Shown here: positions 50,021-58,107 of the stretch, one piece after another | Layout of the letters: the number at the start of each line of letters is the position of its first letter | Numbering within the stretch: position 1 is the stretch's first letter | From: Klenkia sesuvii | GTDB taxonomy: Bacteria; Actinomycetota; Actinomycetes; Mycobacteriales; Geodermatophilaceae | DNA: 64,000 nt | NCBI RefSeq assembly: GCF_037083825.1 | Contig: NZ_JBAPLU010000014.1 | Location: 41,967-105,966, forward strand | Reading direction: 5' to 3' | Position numbers and translations under genes: made by a program | Notes under the pieces: model-generated | The model's database searches: none | Told to the model about the DNA's origin: nothing | What the model saw: only the letters and a program-made list of their open reading frames with translations

Positions 50021-51085
50021 CTACCAGCGGACCGTCTGCAGCTCCGGGTCCTCGAGGTTGGCCACGTTCGACTCGTCGATCAGCGCGTTGCCACCGGAGT
50101 TGATGTCTGCCGGTGCGATGCCGAAGTCCAGGAAGAGGGTCGACTGCAGGACGGTCTGGAAGCCCTGGACGTATCCCTGCTGGTCGGCCGTGGCGATGAT
50201 CCGCCCGGACTTGATCCCGTCGATCACCTGGGGGGAGGTGTCGAACCCGACGATGGGCACCTCGACACCGGCGGCGTCCTCGGCGGCCACGGCGTTGCGG
50301 TGGGGGGTGCCACCCAGGGGCACCACGGCCTTGACGTCCTGGTTGGCGCTGAGCCAGGTGGTCATGGCGTTGAGGGCCTCCTCGTCGGCCCCACCGGTGC
50401 GCAGGTAGGTGCACGAGACGCCGGCCGCGGCCAGCGCCTGCTCGACGCCGCCACCACGCTGGATGGCGTACTGCTGCTGCGGCTCCTCGGCCGGGCAGAG
50501 CACCTTGTCACCGGCCTGCAGGTCGACCTCCTCCAGCAGTCGCTCGCCGACCAGGCGCCCCACCTCGGTGAAGTCCTGACCCACGAACGCCTGGACGCAG
50601 TCCACCGCAGCCTCCGAGGGGGGGACGTTGTAGGCGAAGACGGGGATGCCGGCGGCGTCGGCCTCGCACGCCGCCCCTTCCCACGCCGGGTCGTTGAAGG
50701 GGACGTAGATGGCGGCCGGGTCGGTGGCGATGGCCGAGCTGATCAGGTCGACCATGCGCGAGGCGTCGCCGTCGGCGTTCTGCTCGGTGATGTCGAGGCC
50801 ACCGAGCTCGGCGGCGTCCCTGGCACCCTGCGAGATCTGTCCCCAGAAGGCGTCGGTGGACGGGTCGTAGTACTCGATGAAGGTGACCGCCCGGGCCTCG
50901 TTGCGGCTACCGAACCCGTCGTCGAGCCCGCCCGCGGCGCTGCCGCCGCCGGAGGAGTCACCGCCCCCGCAGGCAGCGAGGGTGATCGCGGCGACCGGCA
51001 GCAGGGCCAGCAACGGACCGCGACGACGCAGCGTGGCCGAGCGGGGGGCCTGGCCGAGGGGGCGAGCGGGAGGAACGTGCGACAC
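50021..51085 (-). CDS. Sugar-binding lipoprotein (inositol-type ABC transporter)
   Basis: The 354-residue protein starts at GTG 51085 after AAGGAGAT. A signal with lipobox ITLAAC (Cys near 39), a Gly/Ser linker, then a periplasmic-binding fold typical of CUT2 systems (VTFIEYYDPSTDAFWGQISQ, DPAAIYVPFNDPAWEG, DVKAVVPLGG, IVGFDTSPQVIDGIKSGRI) are visible. Divergence from iolC and the shared control region argue for myo-inositol or a related cyclitol as ligand. An iolT-like permease at 61802 offers a second uptake route. Confidence 0.9.
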   Translation of the reverse strand: MSHVPPARPLGQAPRSATLRRRGPLLALLPVAAITLAACGGGDSSGGGSAAGGLDDGFGSRNEARAVTFIEYYDPSTDAFWGQISQGARDAAELGGLDITEQNADGDASRMVDLISSAIATDPAAIYVPFNDPAWEGAACEADAAGIPVFAYNVPPSEAAVDCVQAFVGQDFTEVGRLVGERLLEEVDLQAGDKVLCPAEEPQQQYAIQRGGGVEQALAAAGVSCTYLRTGGADEEALNAMTTWLSANQDVKAVVPLGGTPHRNAVAAEDAAGVEVPIVGFDTSPQVIDGIKSGRIIATADQQGYVQGFQTVLQSTLFLDFGIAPADINSGGNALIDESNVANLEDPELQTVRW

Positions 51086-51164
51086 GGTCCGATCTCCTTC
51101 AATGGTGGCGGCGGGGGGGCGTGGACGCCGGCCTCGATGTGGCTGGGACGGTGACCTGGGTCAT

Positions 51165-51192
51165 GTGTGATCCCGGTCATGCGGCATCACAC
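51165..51192. promoter_or_regulatory. Inverted repeat GTGTGAT-N14-ATCACAC between ABC operon and iolC
   Basis: Perfect 7-bp arms at 51165-51171 and 51186-51192. The sequence of the arms is CRP/GlxR-like (TGTGA...TCACA) but the 14-base spacer is longer than the usual six. It lies 80 bp before the binding-protein start. Confidence 0.4.
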
Positions 51193-51208
51193 TCGTGTCG
51201 ACATGTCC

Positions 51209-51218
51209 TGTCAAGACT
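51209..51218. promoter_or_regulatory. Candidate IolR-type operator (TGTCAAGACT)
   Basis: Reads AGTCTTGACA on the minus strand, within the divergent ABC/iolC region. It matches the TGTC-N2-GACA/T pattern also found at 51296, 61537 and 61728. Confidence 0.45.
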
Positions 51219-51295
51219 TTGTCAGCACTTTTCCTCGAACTACTGGTTCGGGCCCCCCGGCTGCCGGGACCCCCTCGCCTGCCCCGTTGACATCT

Positions 51296-51305
51296 TGTCC
51301 GGACA
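51296..51305. promoter_or_regulatory. Candidate IolR-type operator (TGTCCGGACA)
   Basis: A perfect palindrome 5 bp upstream of the proposed iolC -35. Confidence 0.5.
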
Positions 51306-51310
51306 TACTG

Positions 51311-51339
51311 TTGACAGCCCACCGGATGGCCTGCACAGT
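51311..51339 (+). promoter_or_regulatory. Promoter of the iolC operon
   Basis: TTGACA (51311-51316), a 17-bp spacer and CACAGT (51334-51339). The TSS near 51346 would leave a 39-base leader with GAGGTGGAG before GTG 51385. The proposed iolT promoter has the same layout. Confidence 0.5.
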
Positions 51340-51384
51340 GTCGGTCGAACGTGGTCGTGGTCACAACCGTGAAGAGGTGGAGCT

Positions 51385-52362
51385 GTGCCGAGCCCGGAAG
51401 TCCTGGTCATGGGACGAAGTGGGGTGGACGTCTACCCCCAGCAGATCGGGGTGGGCCTCGAGGACGTCGAGACCTTCGGCAAGTACCTGGGCGGGAGCGC
51501 CGCGAACGTGGCGGTGGCCGCCGCCCGGCTCGGGCACTCCACCGCGCTGGTCAGCGGGGTGGGTGATGACCCGTTCGGGCGCTTCGTCCGCCGGGCCCTG
51601 GTCGACCTCGGCGTCGACGCCGGCCACGTCGTGACCCACCCGACGTTCCCGACGCCGGTCACCTTCTGCGAGATCTTCCCGCCGGACGACTTCCCGCTGT
51701 ACTTCTACCGCAAGCCTGGCGCACCCGACCTGCAGGTGCAGGCATCGGACCTGGACCTGTCGGCCGCGGCCGGGGCCGAGCTCTTCTGGGCCACGGTCAC
51801 CGGTCTGTCCGAAGAGCCCAGCCGCAGTGCCCACCACGCAGCATGGGCCGCCCGGGGCCGTCGCCGGCACACCGTCCTGGACCTGGACTACCGGCCGATG
51901 TTCTGGGAGTCGGTCGCAGCCGCCCGCGAACAGGTGCAGGCCGCCCTGGCCCAGGTCACCGTGGCCGTGGGGAACAGCGAGGAGTGCTCCGTGGCGGTCG
52001 GGGAGACCGACCCCGAGCGCGCCGCAGAGGCCCTGCTGGACGCCGGCGTCGAGTTGGCCGTGGTCAAGCAGGGGCCCCGCGGGGTGCTGGCCAGGACCCG
52101 CGACGAACGGGTGGTCGTCGAGCCCACCCCGGTGCACGTGGTCAACGGCCTGGGAGCCGGTGACGCGTTCGGTGGCTCGTTGATCGACGGGTTGCTGCGC
52201 GGGCTGCCCCTGGGCGACACCATCCGCAACGCCAACGCCGCCGGCGCGCTCGTCGCCTCACGGCTCGAGTGCTCGACCGCCATGCCCACCGCCGACCAGG
52301 TCGCCGACCTGGTCACCCGCTCCGGCGCACGACCCGACGAGGAGAGCACCGACCGTGTCTGA
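51385..52362 (+). CDS. iolC: 5-dehydro-2-deoxygluconokinase
   Basis: The 325-residue PfkB-family sugar kinase phosphorylates 2-deoxy-5-keto-gluconate in inositol breakdown. Landmarks are MGRSGVDVYPQQIGVGLEDV, LGGSAANVAVAAARLG (PfkB signature 1), the early ligand-contact GVGDDPFG and the catalytic GLGAGDAFGGSLIDGLL near 255. The V-Y-P-x-Q-I-G...L-E-D-V-x-x-F sequence is specific to IolC. GTG 51385 follows GAGGTGGAG. First gene of the plus-strand inositol operon. Confidence 0.93.
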   Translation: MPSPEVLVMGRSGVDVYPQQIGVGLEDVETFGKYLGGSAANVAVAAARLGHSTALVSGVGDDPFGRFVRRALVDLGVDAGHVVTHPTFPTPVTFCEIFPPDDFPLYFYRKPGAPDLQVQASDLDLSAAAGAELFWATVTGLSEEPSRSAHHAAWAARGRRRHTVLDLDYRPMFWESVAAAREQVQAALAQVTVAVGNSEECSVAVGETDPERAAEALLDAGVELAVVKQGPRGVLARTRDERVVVEPTPVHVVNGLGAGDAFGGSLIDGLLRGLPLGDTIRNANAAGALVASRLECSTAMPTADQVADLVTRSGARPDEESTDRV

Positions 52363-53269
52363 GACCGTCCACACCCTGCCGTCGGCGACCCCGACCTGCC
52401 GCACCCACGCCGAGATCACCGAGCTGCGGGCCCGCAGCCCCTGGGCGATCCGCGAGGCGCTGGCCCGCCGCTCCCGCCGCCCGTCGTTCCTGCCCGCCGA
52501 CGGGCGGCTCATGCTGGTCGCCGCCGACCACCCGGCGCGGGGGGCGCTGGCCGCGCAGGGTCGCCCCACCGCGATGAACGACCGGCACGACATGCTCGAT
52601 CGGCTGTGCACGGCGCTGGCGCGGCCGGGCGTCGACGGCCTGCTGGCCACCGCCGACATCGCCGAGGACCTCCTGCTGCTCGGCGCCCTGGAGGACAAGG
52701 TCGTCGTCGCCTCGATGAACCGCGGCGGCCTGGCCGGCGCCAGCTTCGAGCTCGATGACCGCATGACCGGGTACGACGTCCAGGGCGTCGTCGACTCCGG
52801 CTTCGACGCGGCGAAGATGCTCAACCGCATCGACGTCGACGACCCCGGCACCGTGGCGATGCTGGAGGCCGCCGGCCGCGCGGTGACCGATCTGTCCCGT
52901 GCCGGTGTGGTGGCGATGCTGGAGCCGTTCCTGTCCACCCGGCGCGACGGCCGGGTGGTCAACGACCTCAGCCCGGACGCGGTCATCAAGAGCGTGCACA
53001 TCACCCAGGGCCTGGGGGCCAGCAGTGCCTACACCTGGATGAAGCTGCCCGTGGTCGACGAGATGGACCGGGTCATGCGCGCCACCACCCTGCCCACGCT
53101 GCTGCTCGGCGGTGACCCGAGCGGCCAGCCGCAGGAGACCTACCAGCGGTGGTCCGACGCGCTCGCGCTGCCCTCGGTGCGTGGCCTGGTCGTGGGGCGG
53201 ACACTGCTGTACCCGCCGGACGACGACGTCGCCGCCGCCGTGGACACCGCGGTCTCGCTGGTCCACTGA
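52355..53269 (+). CDS. Cgl0159-family (beta/alpha)8 protein, probable DKG-phosphate aldolase
   Basis: The 304-residue TIM-barrel protein matches the family named after C. glutamicum Cgl0159, which sits in actinobacterial inositol clusters. Key stretches are LMLVAADHPARGAL, VDGLLATADI, VVASMNRGG, AAKMLNRIDV and VVAMLEPFLS, with Lys residues in the barrel (GFDAAKML, YTWMKLPV) that could form a Schiff base as in class I aldolases. In this position it likely replaces IolJ, cleaving 2-deoxy-5-keto-gluconate-6-phosphate. GTG 52355 overlaps iolC by 8 bp. Confidence 0.85.
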   Translation: MSETVHTLPSATPTCRTHAEITELRARSPWAIREALARRSRRPSFLPADGRLMLVAADHPARGALAAQGRPTAMNDRHDMLDRLCTALARPGVDGLLATADIAEDLLLLGALEDKVVVASMNRGGLAGASFELDDRMTGYDVQGVVDSGFDAAKMLNRIDVDDPGTVAMLEAAGRAVTDLSRAGVVAMLEPFLSTRRDGRVVNDLSPDAVIKSVHITQGLGASSAYTWMKLPVVDEMDRVMRATTLPTLLLGGDPSGQPQETYQRWSDALALPSVRGLVVGRTLLYPPDDDVAAAVDTAVSLVH

Positions 53270-53301
53270 CCACCCCTCCCGAAGGCCCGTCGAGGATGAC
53301 G

Positions 53302-54216
53302 ATGAACCAGCCCCCGCCGCCCCACGGCTTCCCCGGCCGGCACCTGCCCGCCGGGAGCTCCGGGGCGGGCCCCTACGCCCTGTCCATCACCCCCGAGTCC
53401 GCCGGTTGGGCCCACTCCAGCCTGCGGGTCCTCGAGCTGTCACCCGGCGAGCAGCACACCCTGGACACCGGCGACGACGAGGTCCTCGTCGTCCCGCTGC
53501 AGGGCGGGTGCCGGGTCAGCTGCGAGGGCACCGAGCTCACGCTCACCGGCCGCCCCGGGGTCTTCGCCGGCCCGTCGGACTTCGCCTACCTCCCGCTGGG
53601 CGCCACCGCCGTGCTGACCTCCGCCTCCGGCGGGCGCTTCGCGCTGTGCGGCGCCCGGGCCCGCCGCCGGCTGCCCGTGCGCCACGGCCCGGCAGCCGAC
53701 GTCCCGGTCGAGCTGCGCGGGGCGGGCAACTGCAGCCGGCAGGTGCACAACTTCGGCACCGCCGGGGTGTTCGAGGCCGACTCGATCATCGCCTGCGAGG
53801 TCATCACCCCGGGCGGCAACTGGTCGTCCTACCCCCCGCACAAGCACGACGAGACCAGCGAGCACGAGAGCGAGCTCGAGGAGATCTACTACTACGAGGT
53901 CGCACCGGGCCCGCAGGGGCAGCCGGGCCTGGCCTACCAGCGGGTCACCGGCACACCTGCACGACCGATCGAGGTGCTGGCCGAGGTGCGGTCCGGGGAC
54001 GCCGTGCTGATCCCCCACGGCTGGCACGGGCCCTCCATCGCCGCGCCGGGCCACGACCTGTACTACCTCAACGTCATGGCCGGACCCGGCGCCGAGCGCG
54101 CGTGGCGCATCGTCGACCACCCCGACCACACCTGGATCCGCGACACCTGGGCCCAGCAGCCCGTGGACCCGCGGTTGCCCCTGCACGCGACCTCGAACGG
54201 AGAGCCCAGCTCGTGA
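53302..54216 (+). CDS. iolB: 5-deoxy-glucuronate isomerase
   Basis: The 304-residue bicupin enzyme isomerises 5-deoxy-glucuronate to 2-deoxy-5-keto-gluconate. The second cupin keeps WSSYPPHKHDE (metal His residues) and ELEEIYYYEV, with HGWHGPSIAAPGHDLYYLNVMAGP near the C-terminus, the signature of IolB. ATG 53302 has GAGG at a good distance (6 bp); ATG 53296, two codons earlier, is the alternative. Starts 32 bp after the previous gene. Confidence 0.93.
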   Translation: MNQPPPPHGFPGRHLPAGSSGAGPYALSITPESAGWAHSSLRVLELSPGEQHTLDTGDDEVLVVPLQGGCRVSCEGTELTLTGRPGVFAGPSDFAYLPLGATAVLTSASGGRFALCGARARRRLPVRHGPAADVPVELRGAGNCSRQVHNFGTAGVFEADSIIACEVITPGGNWSSYPPHKHDETSEHESELEEIYYYEVAPGPQGQPGLAYQRVTGTPARPIEVLAEVRSGDAVLIPHGWHGPSIAAPGHDLYYLNVMAGPGAERAWRIVDHPDHTWIRDTWAQQPVDPRLPLHATSNGEPSS

Positions 54217-56165
54217 CCTCCTCCATCCCCCCGGCCGCCGAGGTGCGCACGGAGCGGCTCACCGTGGCCCAGGCGACCGTCCGCTTCCTGGCCGCCCAGT
54301 ACACCGAGCGCGACGGGCGGCGCCAGCGCCTGTTCGCCGGCTGCTTCGGGATCTTCGGCCACGGCAACGTCGCCGGCCTCGGCCAGGCACTGCTGCAGGC
54401 CGAGGTGACCGACCTGGAGGCCGGTCGCCCGCGGTCCCTGCCGTACGTGCTCGGCCGCAACGAGCAGGCCGTCGTGCACACCTCGGTGGCCTATGCCCGC
54501 ACCATGGACCGGCTGCAGACGTGGGCGGTGTCCACCAGCGTCGGCCCGGGTTCGACCAACATGGTCACCGGCGCCGCGCTGGCCACCATCAACCGGTTGC
54601 CGGTCCTGCTGCTGGCCGCCGACACGTTCGCCACCCGCAGCGCCGGTTCCCTGCTCCAGGAGCTCGAGCTGCCCGGCAGCGGTGACGTCACCGTCAACGA
54701 CGCCTTCCGCCCGGTGTCGCGCTACTTCGACCGCATCTGGCGCCCCGAGCAGTTGGCCGGTGCCCTGCTGGGCGCCGTCCGGGTGCTCACCGACCCCGCC
54801 GAGACCGGGGCGGTCACCCTGTGCTTCCCGCAGGACGTGCAGGCCGAGGCGTACGACTTCCCGGTCGACCTGTTCGCCGAGCGCACCTGGCACATCGGGC
54901 GACCGGTGCCCGAGGCGGCCGCGCTGGCCCGGGCCGTGGAGGTCATCCGCAGCGCCCGGCGGCCGCTGGTGGTCGCCGGCGGCGGGGTCATCTACTCCGA
55001 CGCGACGCAGCAGCTGGACGCCTTCGCCCGGGCGACCGGCATCCCGGTGGCCCAGACCCAGGCCGGGAAGGGCGCGCTGCCCTTCGACCACCCGCAGTCC
55101 ACCGGCGCCATCGGCTCGACCGGCACCACGGCGTCCAACGCACTGGCCCGCGAGGCCGACGTCGTCATCGGCATCGGCACCCGGTACCAGGACTTCACCA
55201 CCGCCTCCCGCACGGCCTTCAACGACCCGGATGTCCGGTTCGTCAACATCAACGTCGGCTCCGGCGACGCCGCCAAGCACTCCGGGGTCGTGGTGCAGGC
55301 CGACGCCCGCGAAGCCGTCACCGCGCTGCACCGGGCCCTGGGCGACTGGTCGGTCGACCCCGCCTACCGGCGGCGCACCGCCGACCTGGCGGCGGCCTGG
55401 GAGGCCACCGTCGAGGCCGCCTACCACCCCGCCGAGCCGCTGGGCGCCGGTGGTCTCCTGACCCAGAACGAGGTCATCGGCCTGGTCAACGAGGTGTCCG
55501 ACCCCCGCGACGTCGTCGTCTGCGCCGCGGGGTCGATGCCCGGTGACCTGCACAAGATGTGGCGCACCCGCGACCGCAAGGGGTACCACGTCGAGTACGG
55601 ATACTCCTGCATGGGCTACGAGATCCCCGGCGGCATCGGCATCAGCATGGCCGCACCCGATCGCGACGTGTTCATCATGATCGGCGACGGGTCCTACTTG
55701 ATGATGCCCACCGAGCTGGTCACCGCCGTGCAGGAGGGCATCAAGGTGGTCGTCGTCCTGGTGCAGAACCACGGCTTCGCCTCCATCGGTGCCCTGTCCG
55801 AGCAGCTGGGCAGCCAGCGCTTCGGGACCAAGTACCGGTACCGCTCGGCATCCGGGCGCCTGGACGGCGACGTCCTGCCGGTGGACCTGGCCGCCAACGC
55901 GGCCAGCCTGGGCCTCGACGTCCTGCGGGCCACCGACGCCGCGAGCCTGGAGGCCGCACTCCGCCAGGCCAAGGCCAGCGACCGCGCCACCGTCGTCCAC
56001 GTCGAGACCGACCCCCTCGTCGATGCCCCCAGCAGCGAGTCCTGGTGGGACGTCCCCGTCAGCGAGGTCAGCGAGCTGGAGAGCACCCAGCAGGCCCGCG
56101 TGGTCTACGACCGGTGGAAGTCCGTGCAGGCGGCCTACCTCCGGCCGTCGGACCCCCAGGCATGA
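54213..56165 (+). CDS. iolD: 3D-(3,5/4)-trihydroxycyclohexane-1,2-dione hydrolase
   Basis: The 650-residue TPP enzyme opens the inositol ring by hydrolysing the diketone to 5-deoxy-glucuronate. The PYR domain carries LGRNEQAVVHTSVAYAR (activating Glu), then TSVGPGSTNMVTGAALATINRLPVLLL in shorter segments; the PP domain has MGYEIPGGIGISMA and the metal site MIGDGSYLMMPTEL...NHG. Length (about 640-650) is typical of IolD, longer than acetolactate synthase. GTG 54213 overlaps iolB; the stop overlaps ATG 56162. Confidence 0.93.
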   Translation: MTSSIPPAAEVRTERLTVAQATVRFLAAQYTERDGRRQRLFAGCFGIFGHGNVAGLGQALLQAEVTDLEAGRPRSLPYVLGRNEQAVVHTSVAYARTMDRLQTWAVSTSVGPGSTNMVTGAALATINRLPVLLLAADTFATRSAGSLLQELELPGSGDVTVNDAFRPVSRYFDRIWRPEQLAGALLGAVRVLTDPAETGAVTLCFPQDVQAEAYDFPVDLFAERTWHIGRPVPEAAALARAVEVIRSARRPLVVAGGGVIYSDATQQLDAFARATGIPVAQTQAGKGALPFDHPQSTGAIGSTGTTASNALAREADVVIGIGTRYQDFTTASRTAFNDPDVRFVNINVGSGDAAKHSGVVVQADAREAVTALHRALGDWSVDPAYRRRTADLAAAWEATVEAAYHPAEPLGAGGLLTQNEVIGLVNEVSDPRDVVVCAAGSMPGDLHKMWRTRDRKGYHVEYGYSCMGYEIPGGIGISMAAPDRDVFIMIGDGSYLMMPTELVTAVQEGIKVVVVLVQNHGFASIGALSEQLGSQRFGTKYRYRSASGRLDGDVLPVDLAANAASLGLDVLRATDAASLEAALRQAKASDRATVVHVETDPLVDAPSSESWWDVPVSEVSELESTQQARVVYDRWKSVQAAYLRPSDPQA

Positions 56166-56185
56166 ACCCCCACGAGGAGAGAGAC

Positions 56186-57121
56186 GTGAGCAGCTCGACC
56201 GCGAATCGGCCCCGCATCCGGGTCGGTTCGGCCCCCGACTCCTGGGGCGTGTGGTTCGCCGACGACCCGCAGCAGGTGCCCTGGCAGCGCTTCCTCGACG
56301 AGGTCAGCGCGGCCGGGTACGAGTGGATCGAGCTGGGCCCCTACGGGTACCTGCCCACCGATGCCGAGCTGCTCGGCGACGAGCTGGCCGCGCGCGACCT
56401 GAAGGTCTCGGCCGGCACGGTCTTCAGCGCCCTGCACCGCCCGGACTCCTGGGACGCGGTCTGGTCCCAGGTGCAGGACGTCGCCGCCCTGACCCGAGCC
56501 GCGGGCGGCACGCACCTGGTGGTCATCCCCGACGTGTGGCGCGACCACAAGACCGGCGCCGCGATCGAGTCCCGCGACCTCCCCGACGAGGGCTGGGCCC
56601 GGCTGACCTCCGGCACCGACCAGCTGGGTCGGGCCGTCCAGGAGGAGTTCGGCCTGAGCATCGCGTTCCACCCGCACGCCGACAGCCACGTCGGCCACCA
56701 GGCCGACATCGAGCGCTTCCTCGCCGAGACCGATGAGCGCTACGTCCCGCTCTGCCTGGACACCGGTCACGTGTCCTACTACGGCGGGGACAACCTGGAC
56801 CTCATCCGCCGCTACCCGGACAGGATCGGCCACCTCCACCTCAAGCAGGTCGACCCGGCGGTGGTGGAGCGCGTGCACGCCGAGGACATCCCCTTCCCGC
56901 AGGCGGTCGCGTTGGGCGCGATGACCGAGCCGCCGCGCGGCGTGCCCGACCTGCCCTCGGTGCTGGCTGCGGTGGAGGACCTCGGCCTGGACGTCTTCGC
57001 GATCGTCGAGCACGACATGTACCCCTGTCCCCCCGACGTGCCCGGGCCCATCGCCCGCCGCACCCACCAGCACATCGCCGGTTGCGGCGTGCGTGCGGTG
57101 GAGATCGGGTCGCAGCGGTGA
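56186..57121 (+). CDS. iolE: Sugar phosphate isomerase/epimerase-fold enzyme, inosose dehydratase-like
   Basis: This 311-residue xylose-isomerase-like TIM barrel reads GSAPDSWGVWFADDP, then YEWIELGPYGYLPTD, AFHPHADSHVG, CLDTGHVSYYGGD and HLHLKQVD, with Glu, Asp and His residues for a divalent metal. IolE removes water from 2-keto-myo-inositol; the A-P-x-S-W-G-V...E-L-G-P-Y-G-Y-L-P opening fits best. GTG 56186 is chosen since AGGAGAGAGAC precedes it perfectly, although ATG 56162 overlaps the iolD stop. The 57234 gene is a second member of the superfamily. Confidence 0.82.
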   Translation: MSSSTANRPRIRVGSAPDSWGVWFADDPQQVPWQRFLDEVSAAGYEWIELGPYGYLPTDAELLGDELAARDLKVSAGTVFSALHRPDSWDAVWSQVQDVAALTRAAGGTHLVVIPDVWRDHKTGAAIESRDLPDEGWARLTSGTDQLGRAVQEEFGLSIAFHPHADSHVGHQADIERFLAETDERYVPLCLDTGHVSYYGGDNLDLIRRYPDRIGHLHLKQVDPAVVERVHAEDIPFPQAVALGAMTEPPRGVPDLPSVLAAVEDLGLDVFAIVEHDMYPCPPDVPGPIARRTHQHIAGCGVRAVEIGSQR

Positions 57122-57237
57122 CGGCCACCCCCAGCGCGATGCCCGCCCCGGGTGCACCGCGGCTCGCCGGGGCCCACCACGACCCCCGGGCCCTGGGCAG
57201 CCGGCCCCGCACCCAGGAGGAGATGGAGACACGATGA
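57118..57237 (+). CDS. 39-aa ORF overlapping both neighbours, possible small protein
   Basis: GTG 57118 overlaps the stop of the iolE-like gene (GTGA), and its own TGA (57235-57237) overlaps the ATG of the next gene (ATGA). The 39 residues are Pro/Ala/Arg-rich, ending SRPRTQEEMETR. No ribosome site is needed if translation is coupled. No homolog is known to me. The open frame may instead be a chance product of the 112-bp gap. Confidence 0.3.
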   Translation: MTATPSAMPAPGAPRLAGAHHDPRALGSRPRTQEEMETR

Positions 57238-58106
57238 GGATCGCCCTGGACCCGCAGATGCTGCGGACGACCCCGCTGCTCGAGCTGCCCGACGTGGTGG
57301 CCGGCATGGGGTACGAGTGGATCGAGCTCTCCCCTCGGGAGGACTTCGTCCCGTTCTTCAAGCACCCCCGCGTCGACCGCGCCACCGTGCGGGCCTTCCG
57401 CCGCAAGCTGGCCGACGCCGGCGTCGGGGTGACCTCGGTGCTGCCGGTGCAACGGTGGTCGGGTCCGGACGAGGACCACCGCCAGGCCGCCGTCCGGTAC
57501 TGGAAGCGGGCCATCGAGCTCACCGTCGAGCTGGGCGTGGACACGATGAACTCCGAGTTCAACGGCCGGCCCGAGGACCCCGAGACCGCCGAGGGCATGT
57601 TCTGGCGGTCGATGGAGGAGCTGTTGCCGGTCCTCGAGCGCGAAGGCGTCTCACTGGCCCTCGAGCCGCACCCGGACGACTTCATCGAGCTGGGTCGCCC
57701 GGCCCTGGACATGATCCGTGGCATCGACTCCCCCCTGGTGTCGTTCCTGTACTGCGCGCCGCACACCTTCCACCAGGGCGACGACGCGCCGGGGATCATC
57801 GCCGACGCCGGCCCGCTGCTGACCCACGTGCACCTCGCGGACTCGATGGACCACCGCGCGTCCGACGGTCTGCGCTACATCACCAACCCGCCCGGCAACA
57901 GCATCCGTGTGCACCAGCACATGGAGATCGGCCGCGGCGACGTCGACTTCGACCAGCTCTTCCACGCCCTGGCGGCCAACGGCTTCGACGGCGTGCTCAC
58001 CACCTGCGTGTTCGGCTGGGACGACCAGGCCCGGGAGTCCGGCATCCGCATGCTCGAGGCGATCCGCGACCTGGTCGACCGGCACCCCACCCACCAGAAG
58101 GACTGA
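57234..58106 (+). CDS. Sugar phosphate isomerase/epimerase-fold enzyme, IolH-like
   Basis: The 290-residue TIM-barrel protein is from the xylose isomerase-like superfamily: MRIALDPQML, GMGYEWIELSPREDF, FNGRPEDPETAE, LALEPHPDDF, HVHLADSMDH and MEIGRGDVDFD. Metal ligands Glu, Asp and His are present. In C. glutamicum a similar protein is annotated IolH in the inositol cluster. A role as inosose isomerase or in using scyllo- or chiro-inositol is possible but not shown by sequence. ATG 57234 follows GGAG. Confidence 0.82.
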   Translation: MRIALDPQMLRTTPLLELPDVVAGMGYEWIELSPREDFVPFFKHPRVDRATVRAFRRKLADAGVGVTSVLPVQRWSGPDEDHRQAAVRYWKRAIELTVELGVDTMNSEFNGRPEDPETAEGMFWRSMEELLPVLEREGVSLALEPHPDDFIELGRPALDMIRGIDSPLVSFLYCAPHTFHQGDDAPGIIADAGPLLTHVHLADSMDHRASDGLRYITNPPGNSIRVHQHMEIGRGDVDFDQLFHALAANGFDGVLTTCVFGWDDQARESGIRMLEAIRDLVDRHPTHQKD

Positions 58107-58107
58107 C

